DNA from: Litomosoides sigmodontis
Taxonomy: Eukaryota > Nematoda > Chromadorea > Rhabditida > Onchocercidae
Reading direction: 5' to 3'
NCBI GenBank assembly: GCA_963070105.1
Contig: OY718805.1
Span: 2,502,001-2,566,000 of the forward strand
Length of the DNA: 64,000 nt
The notes beneath the pieces were generated by a model. It was given only the letters and a program-made list of their open reading frames with translations, made no database searches and was not told the origin of the DNA. Below, piece after piece: positions 50,904 to 64,000 of this stretch (the stretch's first letter is position 1; the number at the start of each line of letters is the position of its first letter). The position numbers and the translations under genes are program-made.

Positions 50904-53900
50904 TTTATCAGTGATAATTAATGAAATTAATTAATCAACAATAAAAGCAATCATTATTATTGTTCATCACAAATACATGAATCATCCCAGGCAGTTACTA
51001 AGTATTTATGCAACAATGTCTGTCTGCCAGCTTCTAATTAATAACACTTCATTTTTCGGTTTTACCATTTTATCTCAAAATTTCATGGAAAAAATTTTTA
51101 TGTGATATTTTCATATTTTATAAAAATAAAGCTAATTAAAATTGGCAGATCATTTGTCATAATCATTTTCATTGCACGCTCTATGGTGAATCCTTTCTAA
51201 GTGATCGAATCAACAGGACTACTTATCCTACATGAAAAATTACTATTTTCAAATTTTTTTCCCAATAACCTACCTAAAAAATTCACCACAATGTGCAAGT
51301 GTTGTAAATTTTATAAGAGGCGAAGAGAGAGGCTAATATGAGCGATAAAAAGTTATGGGCTTCAGAGGAAGAGGGACGTGTAATTGAGGTCACGTAAATA
51401 GTATTTGATAAAAATTAGACTATTGAAAATAGGAAATTAAAATCGAATAAATGGTGAATGAGGGAAGTGAATGAAGAAGTGAGGAGTTCGTAGATTGAGT
51501 ATATATTTGTAGCTGAGAAAGCAATAGTGAATTTGAGAACGTCTCGTCAATTCTGCCCCTCAATCAGTCACTCCAGCGAACCATCCAAACTATCCTTCCA
51601 TAAACGACCCTTTCTTTCCTCTCTCTCTCTCTCTCTATCCCTCTCTCTTTGCCCTACTTACTATTTGCTCATAATTGAAAGGTTTTAAAAATTCAACTTG
51701 TCCTAGCAAAACTAAATCATTGCAACAAAACGATCATTTACTTCAATATTTAGTTTTATCGAAATGATACTATGACCTTTGAACATATGCATGCTAAGTA
51801 ATAGACACGTTAGTTAAATTTACCATCAATTTCACGTGAATTTGCATAAAAAGATCATCATCATTGCTGAAACATTGTTTTAAATTTCTTTTCCGCGCAA
51901 ACAATTGAAGTGATTGTAAAATTCAAAATTTTTTAAATAATTTAAAAGAGGAACGATAAAACGTTGGACATTTTTGATCGAAGCCTCTCTTTCTTTACAT
52001 TGAAAAGAAACAAAAAAATAAATAAACGAATGAAATTTCTTCCAATAATTTTTCTCCTCTATTGTTATACATTTTCAAATATTAAATTATGTTCTAAAAA
52101 ATTTTTTAGCAAAAATTTTTTTTCCCAATTTTTTCTTGAAAATTCATCGTAAATGGAAATTGCTTGCGTAAGTGGTAAAAAAGGTGCTAAAAAATTTTTC
52201 AAGCTTACTAACTTACTTACTTATTTGTTGAATATTTGAGGAATGACACTTACAGGCACAAACTGAGTGGAAATGGCAAAAGAGAGAGTGTTTCAAATGA
52301 AATGAAAGTGGACTTTTGCGCTTCATCTCACCATTTATTCATTCCTCTCCCTTTCTGACAGTTTCAGTTTTTACCTTTCTCTCACGCTCTTCTGCCCTCC
52401 TAATCTATCGTTTATGTATTTTTGTTATTAAATTAGGTCTCGAGAAATGAGAGATTGATTGAGGTAGAAGTGAACGAGAGGTTTTGCAGGAGGAGAAGTG
52501 GCCGAAGGGACACGTTTACAACAAATAATTCAGCGATTTAGCTCAGTCATTGAGTAATCAAACTAACTGCGCAAATGTCAACAAATAATCATCCAATTTA
52601 CCACCAATTTCCAATCCATCCTCTCTCTCTCTCTCTCTTTCACTAAAATTTCAATCGAATAAATTTGCATTTTTTTCTCCATTACTGTACAACTCCTCTT
52701 GTTCCTGTAGAACAATTTAGTATTATGATGAGATTTAAATTTACCAGTTAATTGCATGGTAAATTTTCATGAGAAAAGAAAAGCTATTCTAAACACTAAT
52801 AATTGATCGAGCAAATGAGAAAAATTAAAAATGTATTTGTAAGGAATAAAACCAAAAAAAATATCTGTGAAACCTGGCGAAAATTTAAAATGGAAATGGA
52901 CATTGAATGACGTATTTTACTACTATTATTATTAATATTGTAATTGCTGTTTTTGTTATTATCGTTGTTCTTTTTGTTATTATCTAATGTTTTTCGGACA
53001 TTCCATGAAAAAATATTTTTTTTAATTCAAAAACAATATTTTGCAGCGCAACTTTTACCCATTCAAAGTGATAGAATAATTCTTCACTGCAATATTTTAA
53101 ATGAAAAAGGTAATTATTCTGTTAATTTAATATACATTAAATTATACAATCTTTTAATTACTGTTCCATTGAAGAGATTTAAATTTTAAATTTCGCAAAT
53201 TCACCATTATAGATGATTTTAGTCTAGCAAACTGGTCCATATTTCACATTTCTTCAATCACATATCATCATCATCATCATCGTTTTATATAATTATTATT
53301 GCTGAATGATGGAAATACCGAAGACAGAAAGAGAGATGGAGAGAGAGAGAGAGAGGAGAATCTTCTGAAAGGAAAAGTGAATTTTACATATTAATTTAAT
53401 ATAAAAATTCCCATTTTGTTATTACAACAAAAATGCATTGCTACCCAAATTTCCATTCTAATTAATGAGTTCAAAAATCTGAAATAACCTAAGAAAAAAT
53501 TTTCAGCGAAATTTTTTTGCTTCAACGAAACAGTCGCTGTTCATTTTCACCAATATATCATTCATGTTCGAGTACGTATCACATATTAACATCATTTAAG
53601 TAAAAAAAAAAAATTAGTGCAAAATTCATGGAGTGAAATATAAAGAATTTATGAATGGAAATGAAAAGTAACAATTCTCTTCAATTCTCAATTCATGTCG
53701 GTAAAACGACCAGTGCAAAAAGAGAGATGCAATGAAAATTACTAATGGATGATGACGATGATGTATGTGGTTGGTGCTGAGGAGGAGGAGGAATGAGAAG
53801 GAAAAATTTGTCAATGACCCGACTGTCGTCACTACCTCTCAGAGGTAAGACCTTTTGCATTGCATTAGCACTAAATCACTTCTCTTATCACACGTATCAT

Positions 53901-55720
53901 TTATCACTCACTTCATCATCTTATCTATCCCAAATGATGATAAGCAGCAAATGCTCCATTCATTCATTGTCGCTGTCACCACCGATATTGCTATCACTAT
54001 CACTACTGCTAATTATCACTCACTAATCATAGCACTGACCAGTTGAAAAGAAGAACTCGTCCACTCATCAGTACCAAGTGATAAGCTACTCATAGTTTTA
54101 TTAATTCTGCCAATTTATTCCTTCTTTTTAGATAGACAGAAAATGCTAAAATGCATATACTTTTACCGGGATGACAAATTCGGTAAGTGTACAAGTCTCT
54201 GATGGTTTTTCAGAGAAATGTTTCCTCAATTGAATCCACCCTGAACTGATAAATAAAAAACTTCTTGCAACAGTACAAAAAAACTACACGTACAAAAACA
54301 AACGGAAATACGTGAAATATTTGAGTGGTTGAAATTTGATACAATTGCATTTTTAAATGTTGTAAAGACCAAAAATCTTTTACTACGGCTACTCTCTTTC
54401 CATTTCTTAAACTATCTTAACAATTTCTATTTACTGCAAAAAGTCTATTATGGGTACCAAATTTTTTGCGCTTCTTCTCACTATTATCAATACGAACTGT
54501 TATCATTTCCTGAAAACCCAAGTTTTTTGTTATTTAACACGCAATATGATTTCCAACAAAAGTTATTATGATTTCTTGCGACATAATAGCTGCGGCTAAC
54601 ACCCTCAAACGATTAGCGACAACATTTTCCCTTTTAAATCGCATGTCCGATTATCGCTAATCATGACTTATCACTTTCCCGTCAATAATTCATATTTTGC
54701 AAATAAACTAAAAATAAGCAGGATATTGATAAATGTTTACTCCCTGCACCTCTTCATACTCCTCATTTAAGCTAAAATTGTCTCTAACATTTCTTTCTTC
54801 GTACCAGTTCAATAAAAATTATAGCATGACTGCGCGTAAGTATGAAAGTGGTAGAAAGAAAATACATGCTAAACTTTTTCGAAGTTTTAACATGTGATTA
54901 GTTCTGCAACGAAATAGAAGCACTGTGAATCTTTCCACGCCCCATTAAAAATTAAATTTAATTAATCATCTTCAAAATAATAACGCATTTACATGCAATT
55001 AAACAACAATATAACACGACAATTGATTATTTTGATGAAAAAAATAGAAATAACATAAGAAAAGGTTCAAAAAAGAACGAACCAGATATTTCAGTGAAGA
55101 ATTTCATTTTATAAAGTAATTCCATTAAAATTACAACGAATTCATCTAATTCAATCAGTTTTCCATTCACTCAGACAATCTGCTTACCCACTTTTTGTGA
55201 AATCTAGATCGAAGGCTTTTGCTATTCTAACAAATAAGTGTCAGTAAAACCATTATTTCGATGAAGTTATGACTACACTCCAAAAATGTAATTACGAAAG
55301 AAGTGATATAACTAACAGATATTTTAAAAAACTGACATAGCCAACACACATTTTGAGAATTTGGATGAAGAATAAAGCAATTTTGCAAAATATCGAACCC
55401 GTTTGAAGATATCGGAATAAAAATTGAGCAACATTTGAAGTACAATGTGCAACATAACTTTATCATCACAACATCAATAGAATCATCTACCTAATGAGAG
55501 ATTTCATAAGTTGACATAACACGAAAACTATTTAACTCTACGCACTAGTGTCATCCTCCACAATAACTTTGAAAAAGATTTCCAAACAAAAGAAATATTT
55601 TAATTTTATTCGTTTACTATCTGATACAACAAATAAAAGAAGCTATTATGAGGTATTAATACCTTGAAATTTACTCTCATCTATTACTTATCGTTTCCTT
55701 TCATCATTTCAATTTATTGA
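50904..55720. other. 4.8-kb non-coding stretch upstream of the GAS1-like gene
   Basis: No exon with recognisable protein content on either strand. It contains dinucleotide tracts, (CT)n at 51619-51636 and 52620-52638 and (GA)n at 53341-53355, and an (ATC)n tract near 53265. Scattered open frames (52944-53189, 53793-54046, 54329-54571, 55227-55469) look like chance in AT-rich DNA. It is the longest gene-free part of the window, so it could hold distal regulatory elements for the developmental receptor gene, and the 3' UTR of the SZT2-like gene near 55.7 kb. Confidence 0.5.
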
Positions 55721-58700
55721 TTAGCTTGTATGCACCAAACTCATCCAAGCAGAAGAAGCAACACAACGAACTAATTCATTGAATTGTTCCCGCACTGTGT
55801 GATCCGCTTCCATCAACAGTGACCCAGATTCATTGCACTTGCGCTCCTTAAAAAAAGAAAAAGGAAATAGACGAAAGATTTAGCATCTGTTCTCTCTTTT
55901 CTTGCCTAATGTATTCAGTACGGTTCTAATTTGAATCATTAATTAAAACATTTTCAAAGAGTACAAAGTCCTAATAGTATTTCTTCTTTCTGAATTTCAT
56001 GAAGATCCTTTTACTTCCAAATTTTAAATCAAAGTTAAAAGGGAAAGTGGTTGTTTTCTCCTTCAGGAGCACATTTCAACTGCAAAACAGTAGAAAATAC
56101 CTTTGCAAGCAATTTCATCTGCAAAGGTTCACCATTTTGAGCCGTGAAAAGAAATACGTCCTGCTGAGCTTCAGGAGTAATGATCACGAGGTGCTGCAAA
56201 TATGCAGTGCACTCACAAATTTAAAGCTTAAATCACCTTCAATAACAAAATTAAAAACTGTTAATTCCAGTGGAAATTAGAAGCATAGTGAACGGGCTTT
56301 TCTAAAACGGCATATAATGATTAAAATGAGCGTCCGCAAAAGTATTCTACCGAACTGATCAAGACCATGATATTACATAATAATTTTGAAATAATAGTGC
56401 TGTGCTGTACAGCAACAACGGAACTTCTGATAAGTTAAATAGATTTAATGAATGTAACCAACAACTACAGTAATTTTATATTCGGTAATCGAATTATAAA
56501 GCTTTTAAAATATATCCTTGCGATCTAAATTTTAGATGACATATTAACAATCACTAAAATCTTAATAACGGTTTGTTTCTGGCAAAGCAGAGCAATGCTA
56601 CCAACTCTTACACATTTAAGTTTAACAAGTTGAATCAAAATTCAAGATTTTAATTTGAAAATCTGCAAATCGGTGAGTAAAAGACGCTATACATGCTAAA
56701 GGTAATGATAGCTTTTCTATATTAACTGTATCGCCTCCACTTATCTATGTGAAAACACTATCTACTTAACCTTAAACCAAGCTGAAAGACCGAGACTTCT
56801 AAAGACACAATTTAAAACATTTAGTGAGCTACAAAAAACTTTACTGAAAGTTTCATAAAATAAAAATGAATAATTTTAAAATAATTACCTCCTTAACGGA
56901 TGAGCAGAATAACCGACATTTTTGCAGACCAAAATGTTGAATAAGCGACTTGAAGAAGACACCAGGATCCAGGTTACTGACTAGTGAATCCAATAAAGGC
57001 TCGTAAATATTCAAAGATTCAGATTTAACATAACCTAATAAATTATCTAGATCCGTAGTTGTAAGAGATGTTGAAAGTGCTAGCCGTAACACTGGAGCTA
57101 CATCATTATTGTAGCGAGCTAATATCTCCCACTGTTCGGTCATTTCAACAGTATCACGTTTTGTAACATGCTTTTCTAATATGTCATTCCAAAGCTGAAA
57201 CAAAAAACAAAAGTAATAAGGCTAAAACTTTTTGTTGGAAATTCTTTCCTCCTTCTAATAGTTATGGGAATTGAAAAAAAATCTTCCGTCGTATAGAATT
57301 TCGTTATTGAATGTTAGATTTAGATACAATATTAAGCATAACCTAGATGCCTACTTCAATGGCTACCATACCAAATTAAACGCTTATGTTAACAGTGTTA
57401 ACAGCCATTAAATCTATTTGAAAATATTATGTGGAGTTATAGAAGATTAACAAAGAAAAATGACACATAGTAAAAGTGAAGTAAAATAGGAGGGAATTTA
57501 CCTGATTCCTTTTGCAATGCCATATAGCATCTTCAATCAACATTTGCAGCTTTCGCTTATAATTCATCACACTATCCTCCAGTTCTTTTTGCAATCTCTT
57601 TTGTAGTCTGTTCATGTAATAGACGTAAAAAGCTTGCTCACGAGGCACTATTGTCGTTGGATCAGATAGCCTACTACCGTCTTAAAAGGAAAATCTGCAC
57701 AAAATATCTTTGTTAAAAGAACACCATATATTGGTATGACTAATGATTCTCTACTGAATAGAAAAGTGGCTATATCTAAGCACGAACTTTCAACAAATGT
57801 TAAATGCTGTCAAAATTCAGTTCAAAACACATACCTCGAAAGTTTGGCCGTGTTCTGCGATGTCTCAAAGGAGCAATGTTTTGAATGGATAATTTCCGTA
57901 CTTTTCCCTGTGACATATGTGCTTTTTCATTTGGCATTGAACTACGCTCATTTAATTTCACTCCTGCAAATATTGCGCACATTTTTCAAATTGAGTTTTA
58001 AATACAAGTCCAATTCGTATTTGAAACTGACGGATTAATAATGATCTTAATAGATAATTGGTTCATAAATTTAAGACGGGTCTTAAAGTAAGCGCTCATA
58101 GAAGCTATTTTTTTGAGCACACCTTTTCAGGACTACAAGCCCTTTCCTGAAATTGCAAAAATTCCCGTAAGCAAATGCAAATATGTTTTCATTTTCCGAC
58201 AAGAAAAAATACTTCATCCATTAAACGAGGATTCGAACATTATAAGGCTCAAGAGTGCCAATGTATTGATTGCATCATAACAATATGAACAGATAATTTT
58301 TTACACTAACCATTCGAATAATTGCGTGGAAGTGCTGCTTCTTTTGTTGATCCACTATTCTCCCCACTACGACATCTCCGCCTAGTATAGACAACCGGTT
58401 CACACCATGCATTACTGGTATTGCTACAACAATTATGCATTGATAACTGATAGCCAATAACAAGTGAAAATGTTGAGGAAACGATATTCAAACAAATAAT
58501 TGAATTTGAAATCAGAGGGCATTTAGATGAAAGCTGTATCAGAGTGCAATCAGACGAAAGTTGTATAAAGCAGAAAATTATATGCTAGCTTATTAAAAAA
58601 AAACATCGTTAAATCCTTTCGCAATAAAGAAACCTCAGCCACAGAGGTGCATTGCAATAGAAAGATCAAGCAAAGTGAGATAAGTGCAAACGAAAATGAA

Positions 58701-61700
58701 TAATTGCCAGACATTCTTAATTAACTTTTTGAATCACTAACATTCCATGATCCGAGAAATAATGAAATATAATTCAAATAAAATTAAAAATGCGCCTACT
58801 CCAGTCCTATGATGCCGTCAGCACTTTTTCGATAGTTGTCTATATTGCAGTCTACATTCAAACCTTCAAGTTTCTTAAATTCACCACTTATTTTCGAATC
58901 ACGTTTATATTCCGCATCCAATTCCAAACTTTCCATCAGCGGATCAGCTAAATAAGCTTGGTCAAATTTCGTGAAAATTGAGGTAATATTCAATTTATAA
59001 CAAACTTACACAAATAATTTGCAATGAAAAGCTTGCAAAAAAAACTCACTTCTTTCATGTGAAACCAGCATAACATAAAATTTTATATTCAATGTTTTTG
59101 CAGCGTAAAGTTGGTTTTCATGAACTATTGCTTGGATTTCCTTATAGGTTAACCCAAAACAATCCTGGAATTTGTTATTGTAAGAAAAACAATACAGTTA
59201 TAGACTTTCACCAGGAAAAAAATGAAAAAATTAAGTTTTACCGTATCATCTTCGGTAACAATCATGAATTGCCCAGGCATATCCATTTCAACCGTCTTTA
59301 AACGTACTATACGCCAATTATTACGTTTTTCATCCAACAAATACTCCCAAACCTTCTGATTTGTGACAGGTAGATTAGGAAATGTAATCTGCAAACGATT
59401 AAAAGGATTTTAAAGAAATAGCATTCCTACTCTTGCTTCGTACATGAGCATACACCGATCATGCATACCAATTGTCACTTTAATGATGACCAAATAGGCT
59501 GAAACATTAGATTTGGTAAATTGCTAACAAAAATACCAACTTTTTCTTCGTAAATACAGCTACAAGCATAAGGTGGACGACAATTATAGTACTGCAAGAA
59601 ATCCGTTAAAAACTCGTTCGTATTGTATCCATAATTAAAAAGAACCTGAAAATAATACATAGTATATAATTTCTACTGTTACCAGCCGTCAATAAATCGC
59701 AGATCAGCCTTTAACATGACATAGAAACTTTTACTTTCGTCTAGAATACGTCCAACAGTACACACTAGGCAGTTTAACGTTAAACCTTTCATTAAATCAT
59801 TTAAGTTGTTACTGTGAAAACCTCAATTAATTATAGCGAATTCAATTCTCATTGCAGAAAAAATGTAAATTTGCGTACCTGCTGTCCACCGATTAAATAT
59901 GTCGCTACCATGCGTAAATGAAAATCATAAGTAAATGAATGAACGTGAGCCTTTGATATAATCCTATCCTTCAACGCATAAAGGTCTCTTTGATCGTTAT
60001 AATCAAAGTTCTTGTCACAATTTATTTTCAATCGATTTAGTTGTGCAATATTCCACAGCAAAAACTGAACACTAAAATTTCGAAGTCAACATTAGGTGGA
60101 AATACGGGATTTTATCAAATAGAAAGGGATCAATGTAAATCTAATGAGAAAAATCAAAAGTGGCTTGTTTCGGATTGCAAGTAAAACAATTCACTTCAAA
60201 TTCACACAGAACTTTTCAAAAGTTTTTCTGAAGTGAGACTTCATTTCAATTTCAACAAACCTGAAATGCGGCTCAATGATCGTAATATGAACGAATAAAA
60301 TACCACAATCACAAGCTTCGTACATCCAAACATTGGGTGATGAATCGGTATTCTGGAAGTTGATAGAATAACATGGAAAGCACATCAACAATTCGCCAGC
60401 AATATCTTTGAAACGAAAATTACTATACTTTTGGTTACATTTTGTTACCACACAAAAATTTATCGAAAAACCCGAAGTGGATAGTTTGAAATAAACATTT
60501 TAAATCAAAATAACTTTATAGCAGTAGCTATTTAAAACAAGAACCTGCATATCGTAGTGCAAACCGTAACGTGAACCTGCTTGTCCTATTATAGGAGCAG
60601 CAGCTGTTACATCCAACAATTTTAATCCATTCTTCGTTAGATATTTCACATAACTCTAAAAGAAATAAAACTGTCGATACTCTCTAACTTCCGAAATAAG
60701 AAATTACTGATAACTCCTGTACCAATACTTGAATAGATAGAACTAATGGTGCACTAACCTACACTAATTAAAAAAGTCGATACTCAGTTTGTTCTCAGTA
60801 ATAAGCAATTGAGACAACTAGTTAACAAAAATCTCCTTAAAATTTTTTGCCAAAGTTTTTGGAAATTGTGTAAAAAATATCCTAACAAAAATATTCACCT
60901 CAACAAGCATAAACTGTATCTTCAAACAACACGGTTCATCCTCTTCTAAACTTTTCTTAAACTTTCGTAACGTACGGTCAGATGAATATAATAATGCACC
61001 GAATGTATTTGCACGAGTTGTGCGCATCTGCAAAGAATATATGTCTACAGCTGGAAATTATTCATAGCAAGAATAACTTGATTTGCCTAAAAATTTCATG
61101 AAAAATTTATTTATTATCACCACTTCTGACCAAGATTTGACTATGAAAAACTTGTGCTTCGCCTTTTTTTTCAACAATTTCCAAGAGACTAGCAAAATTT
61201 AGCTTTTGGAAAAGATTATTTGGGGGATTATATTTCATCACTAGTCAAATGACATTATGATGCACATACATGTGATGCTGATGAAGAGTTTTCGATATGT
61301 GAAGTTTTTGAGCCACTGATGTGCCTCGCAAGTGAATTAGACACCATTGGTCGTCCAAAACTGCAACAAATTTGTTGATTAAAAAATATTTAAATGATAT
61401 ACTCCGAAATCTTTTAGACCGAATTCTGCAACTGATTTCTTCCTTAAATTTAAAAGTCAACTGGAAAAATTAAACATAGGGTCCATACTGTCAAAATTCT
61501 CTCACCAAAATCACAACTTATTGCACTTTATTACAATTCATAACTGAGTCAACTAAATAAATTCTCGCCTCATCGCATTTTCAGTTCCTCTTCGAACAAC
61601 CGCTACTAATTTACGCCATTTCGGAAAAAGCAGCAGAGGCGATCGAACAAAATGCACCACCCGGCTACGAGAAATTATTTCCAGCAAATCACACTCCCTG

Positions 61701-64000
61701 ATTTCATGGGTGCCGCTCATCAGTTCACCGTGTATCCGATTGAATTTTTCACAGTCGTGAAGTAGTGATTTCATCTATTATTTATAATCGAGTGTTTAAA
61801 ACATTTAAAACCAAATTAAAAGTTTGAACTTGGATCACCAACTCGAAATTCATTTAAAACAAAATAAAATGAAAAAAATTCGCTAAGATCTCTAATTAAT
61901 AATATAGCAGTATGCCAAAATTTAAACTTCTTTTGCTACTAACAACATCTTGAGGGAAAATTTCAATTTCAATGTTTTCAGGTCTCGTTTTTACAGTAAT
62001 TTGAATATGTTGAAAAAAGGAACTTTATCTCAAATGTAAAGATATCCAAAAAAAGCTTCATCCAATTGGAATAATTGAGAACGCTAACTCCTACAACTTA
62101 TTTTGTTTGTTTCTTTGCATTCACAATAAAAGTATTTGTCACCATAAAAATACGAATTACCAATAAAGAATAGTTTTTAATTGATGAAAAGAGGTTATAA
62201 TTCTTTATAATAAAAAAACAAAGCACCAGTCTTTAAATGAGCAATTTTTCCGCTAAATTAAAATCAATCTCATCTAAATTCTCAAATCAAAATTAGAGAC
62301 CATAACGGAGACACCTGTTTTTCAAGAAAAACCATTTGAGAACTTTGATCTTCAAAAAGATTATTGCTATTCAGATTAAGTGGCAAGAAAGCCAAGGTTG
62401 TATGCCGATAAAGATGCATTAACGGCTCAGCCTGGACGTACGTCACTCCTCTCACCAACCTGCAAAAAATTCATTTCAATGGTATTTACCGAATAAAAAA
62501 GGAATAGTCCCTTTGTCTCACATTGATTGCTCAACTTTTTACTTCAAAATATTGAGTAATGTGCACATTTATATTTAGCGCTATCCAATGCATTTATATG
62601 CCACCCATGTGTTCATGCAACAGCAAAAGCATTAACGCTTCAAAAATATTTGTATCCAAATTATTAAACAAATGAATCTATTTTTTGCTAATGCATGCAT
62701 TAGGACGTGCTCTAAAGATTTCCTTAGGCGGCGGCAATTATCAATCATAAGAAATATACTGAATTAAATTCTAAATGTCATGGAAAATCTTGGGATGCTA
62801 AAAATTCCTAGAAACATTTGGGTTTCTCAATACAAGGACGATACCTTTTATCAAAATGTACAGACCCATGTTGAGGAATTTCATATTCACTCAATAGCTC
62901 ACTGTTTAGCCAAACTAGCTCTTCATCTGTCGGAGTGATTCGACAGGATAAGTGTGTAACACCCATTTTATGCAAACCAATTTCTCGAAGTAGTCGTGAT
63001 CGGGCATTCTGCCATGACAATACATTTGCGACCATTTGATAAACCTGTTCAGCAGCATCCGACGAATAGTTGTACAGATATAAGGTAGCCTGTTAATCGA
63101 ACTTGCTTAATAAAACAATTAGTTAAATATAGTAATTCGTAATTTAAAGCTTAACTGTAATGCATAGCACAGGACAGGGTGGATGTTTCCAAAAAAACTT
63201 CGTGATGCCACTATAATGGCAAAAATAATGAAATATTAAGGAGAATGTAAGACTAATTATCATTATTCACTGTCATGCTATCACCGTTCCATAATATATG
63301 TTCACACTCATAGTGCAAAATTCCCTGATCCCTATTTAAATAACGATTTACAAAAACAATAATTTTAAAAAAATTCAAAAAGTGTAGTTTGGTATGCCAT
63401 GCAAAAAAATGGCATACCGTTGCACCCTTCGACAATAGATATAACAAATGTTGTCGTGGAACAAATGGAGCTATTTGTGGTAAAAAACGCATCGAGCTAG
63501 CTGAAAAAATTAACAGTAATTTTTACGTCCCAGAAAGAAAAACTCTCATTCTATCAGACATCCTTACGGATTTAATCACACAACAGTTTATCCGAAGAAG
63601 GTCGCAGAAAATTGCTCAAGAAATACAATTATTCATAACTTTCAAATCACTCCATTAGCTGATTATGCACCTGCCAATTTAAAGAAGATAAAATATAATT
63701 TTATTAATAATCGATACAATAAATGCTTGATTTAAAAATTGATGAAGTGACCTTCTCTTAATTTCATTTTTCTTACATTCCCTCTTTTGTCTTTCCACGT
63801 TTTTTATTGGCATGAATTTCCGGCAATGAAAAAATTGATCAAACCTTTTTGGTTATGTAAAGCTTCTTCTACAGCTGCTGGTATAATGTTTGAACGTGAA
63901 TCTGCACCATATTTCAGTATCGCTTCTGAATAGCGATGGTTGTAAGCAAGCATTATTAGTGAAGGTTCTTCGTTTTCTCCTGCTACTATCCGACCATTGT
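55721..64000 (-). CDS. SZT2: SZT2-like protein (KICSTOR subunit), C-terminal part, 5' end outside window
   Basis: SZT2 is the large KICSTOR subunit that ties GATOR1 to lysosomes and so restrains mTORC1 when amino acids are scarce. Exons read: 64000-63845 (partial), 63500-63418, 63089-62845, 62459-62333, 61774-61554, 61360-61270, 61027-60899, about 60658-60546, about 60430-60206, 60064-59879, 59645-59529, 59388-59242, about 58960-58800, about 58440-58311, 57963-57835, 57680-57502, 57194-56889, 55846-55721 (stop TAA 55721-55723). Most junctions are phase-consistent; those near 60.4-60.7 and 58.3-59.0 kb are not settled. Stretches that recall the SZT2 C-terminal region are LYLYNYSSDAAEQVYQM with SWQNARSRLLREIGLHKMG, HVHSFTYDFHLRMVATYLIG and TRANTFGALLYSS. 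The protein has no enzyme motif. The call rests on remembered fragments and could be wrong in name, but the exon chain itself marks one large real gene. Confidence 0.6.
63391..63418. promoter_or_regulatory. Perfect 10-bp hairpin over a 5' splice site of the SZT2-like gene
   Basis: GGTATGCCAT at 63391-63400 pairs exactly with ATGGCATACC at 63409-63418, loop of 8. On the - strand the GTATGC donor after exon 63500-63418 (complement of 63412-63417) lies inside the stem, so the folded pre-mRNA would hide the splice site. Confidence 0.6.

Noticed and set aside
53793..54046. Serine/histidine-rich frames with TCA and TCATCA runs
   Set aside because: Low-complexity DNA; no start context, splice sites or conserved residues.
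57736..58038. 100-codon + strand frame
   Set aside because: Antisense to the SZT2-like exon 57963-57835, which joins its neighbours in phase.
63389..63658. 89-codon + strand frame
   Set aside because: It is antisense to an exon of the SZT2-like gene (63500-63418) whose - strand reading fits the exon chain.
1..64000. Search for transposons, viral remnants, CRISPR arrays, rRNA and tRNA genes
   Set aside because: No terminal repeats with a transposase or polymerase frame, no spaced direct repeats, and no tRNA-like cloverleaf or rRNA stretch was recognised by eye; short tRNAs could still be missed.

Overview
The window is nuclear DNA of a nematode, most likely a filarial or other spirurid worm. 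Evidence: it is AT-rich, every gene is cut into many small exons (about 30 to 300 bases), the introns are mostly short with GT donors and TTTTCAG or TTTTAG acceptors, and the proteins are metazoan housekeeping families plus a GAS1/PHG-1-like receptor. Species assignment is inference. I see no rRNA or tRNA gene, CRISPR array, bacterial operon, virus or intact transposon.

Layout. (1) + strand, 937-10022: WASHC4/SWIP, a subunit of the endosomal WASH complex, in 22 exons with the N-terminus lying before the modelled part. (2) + strand, 11066-15011: an ArfGAP2/3-type COPI GTPase-activating protein. (3) - strand, 18304-33850: ANAPC1/APC1, the scaffold of the anaphase-promoting complex, in about 40 exons. 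(4) + strand, 34703-36000, divergent from APC1: a 160-residue basic coiled-coil protein that resembles only the N-terminal head of the centriole protein CEP295/Ana1. (5) - strand, 38618-45800: a complete SLC26/SulP anion transporter with a STAS domain (796 residues, 17 exons). (6) - strand, 46779-50903: a small secreted, probably GPI-anchored cysteine-rich protein of the GAS1/PHG-1 type. (7) - strand, 55721 to the window end: the C-terminal half of a large protein I read as SZT2, the KICSTOR subunit that recruits GATOR1 in amino-acid control of mTORC1.

The two left-hand genes act in membrane traffic (WASH on endosomes, ArfGAP on COPI vesicles) and are about 1 kb apart on one strand, so polycistronic transcription is possible but not shown. 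APC1 and the CEP295-like gene share an 852-base divergent promoter region, which would suit joint cell-cycle expression. Genes 5 to 7 lie on one strand with gaps of about 1 and 4.8 kb.

Exon borders were set by hand: conserved residues gave the frame, and splice sites were accepted only when the phases matched. The WASHC4, ArfGAP, CEP295-like, SLC26 and GAS1 models each close in frame from end to end. APC1 has two unresolved junctions, and SZT2 has unclear borders around 58.3-59.0 kb and 60.4-60.7 kb. Family calls rest on remembered human sequences, not on a search.
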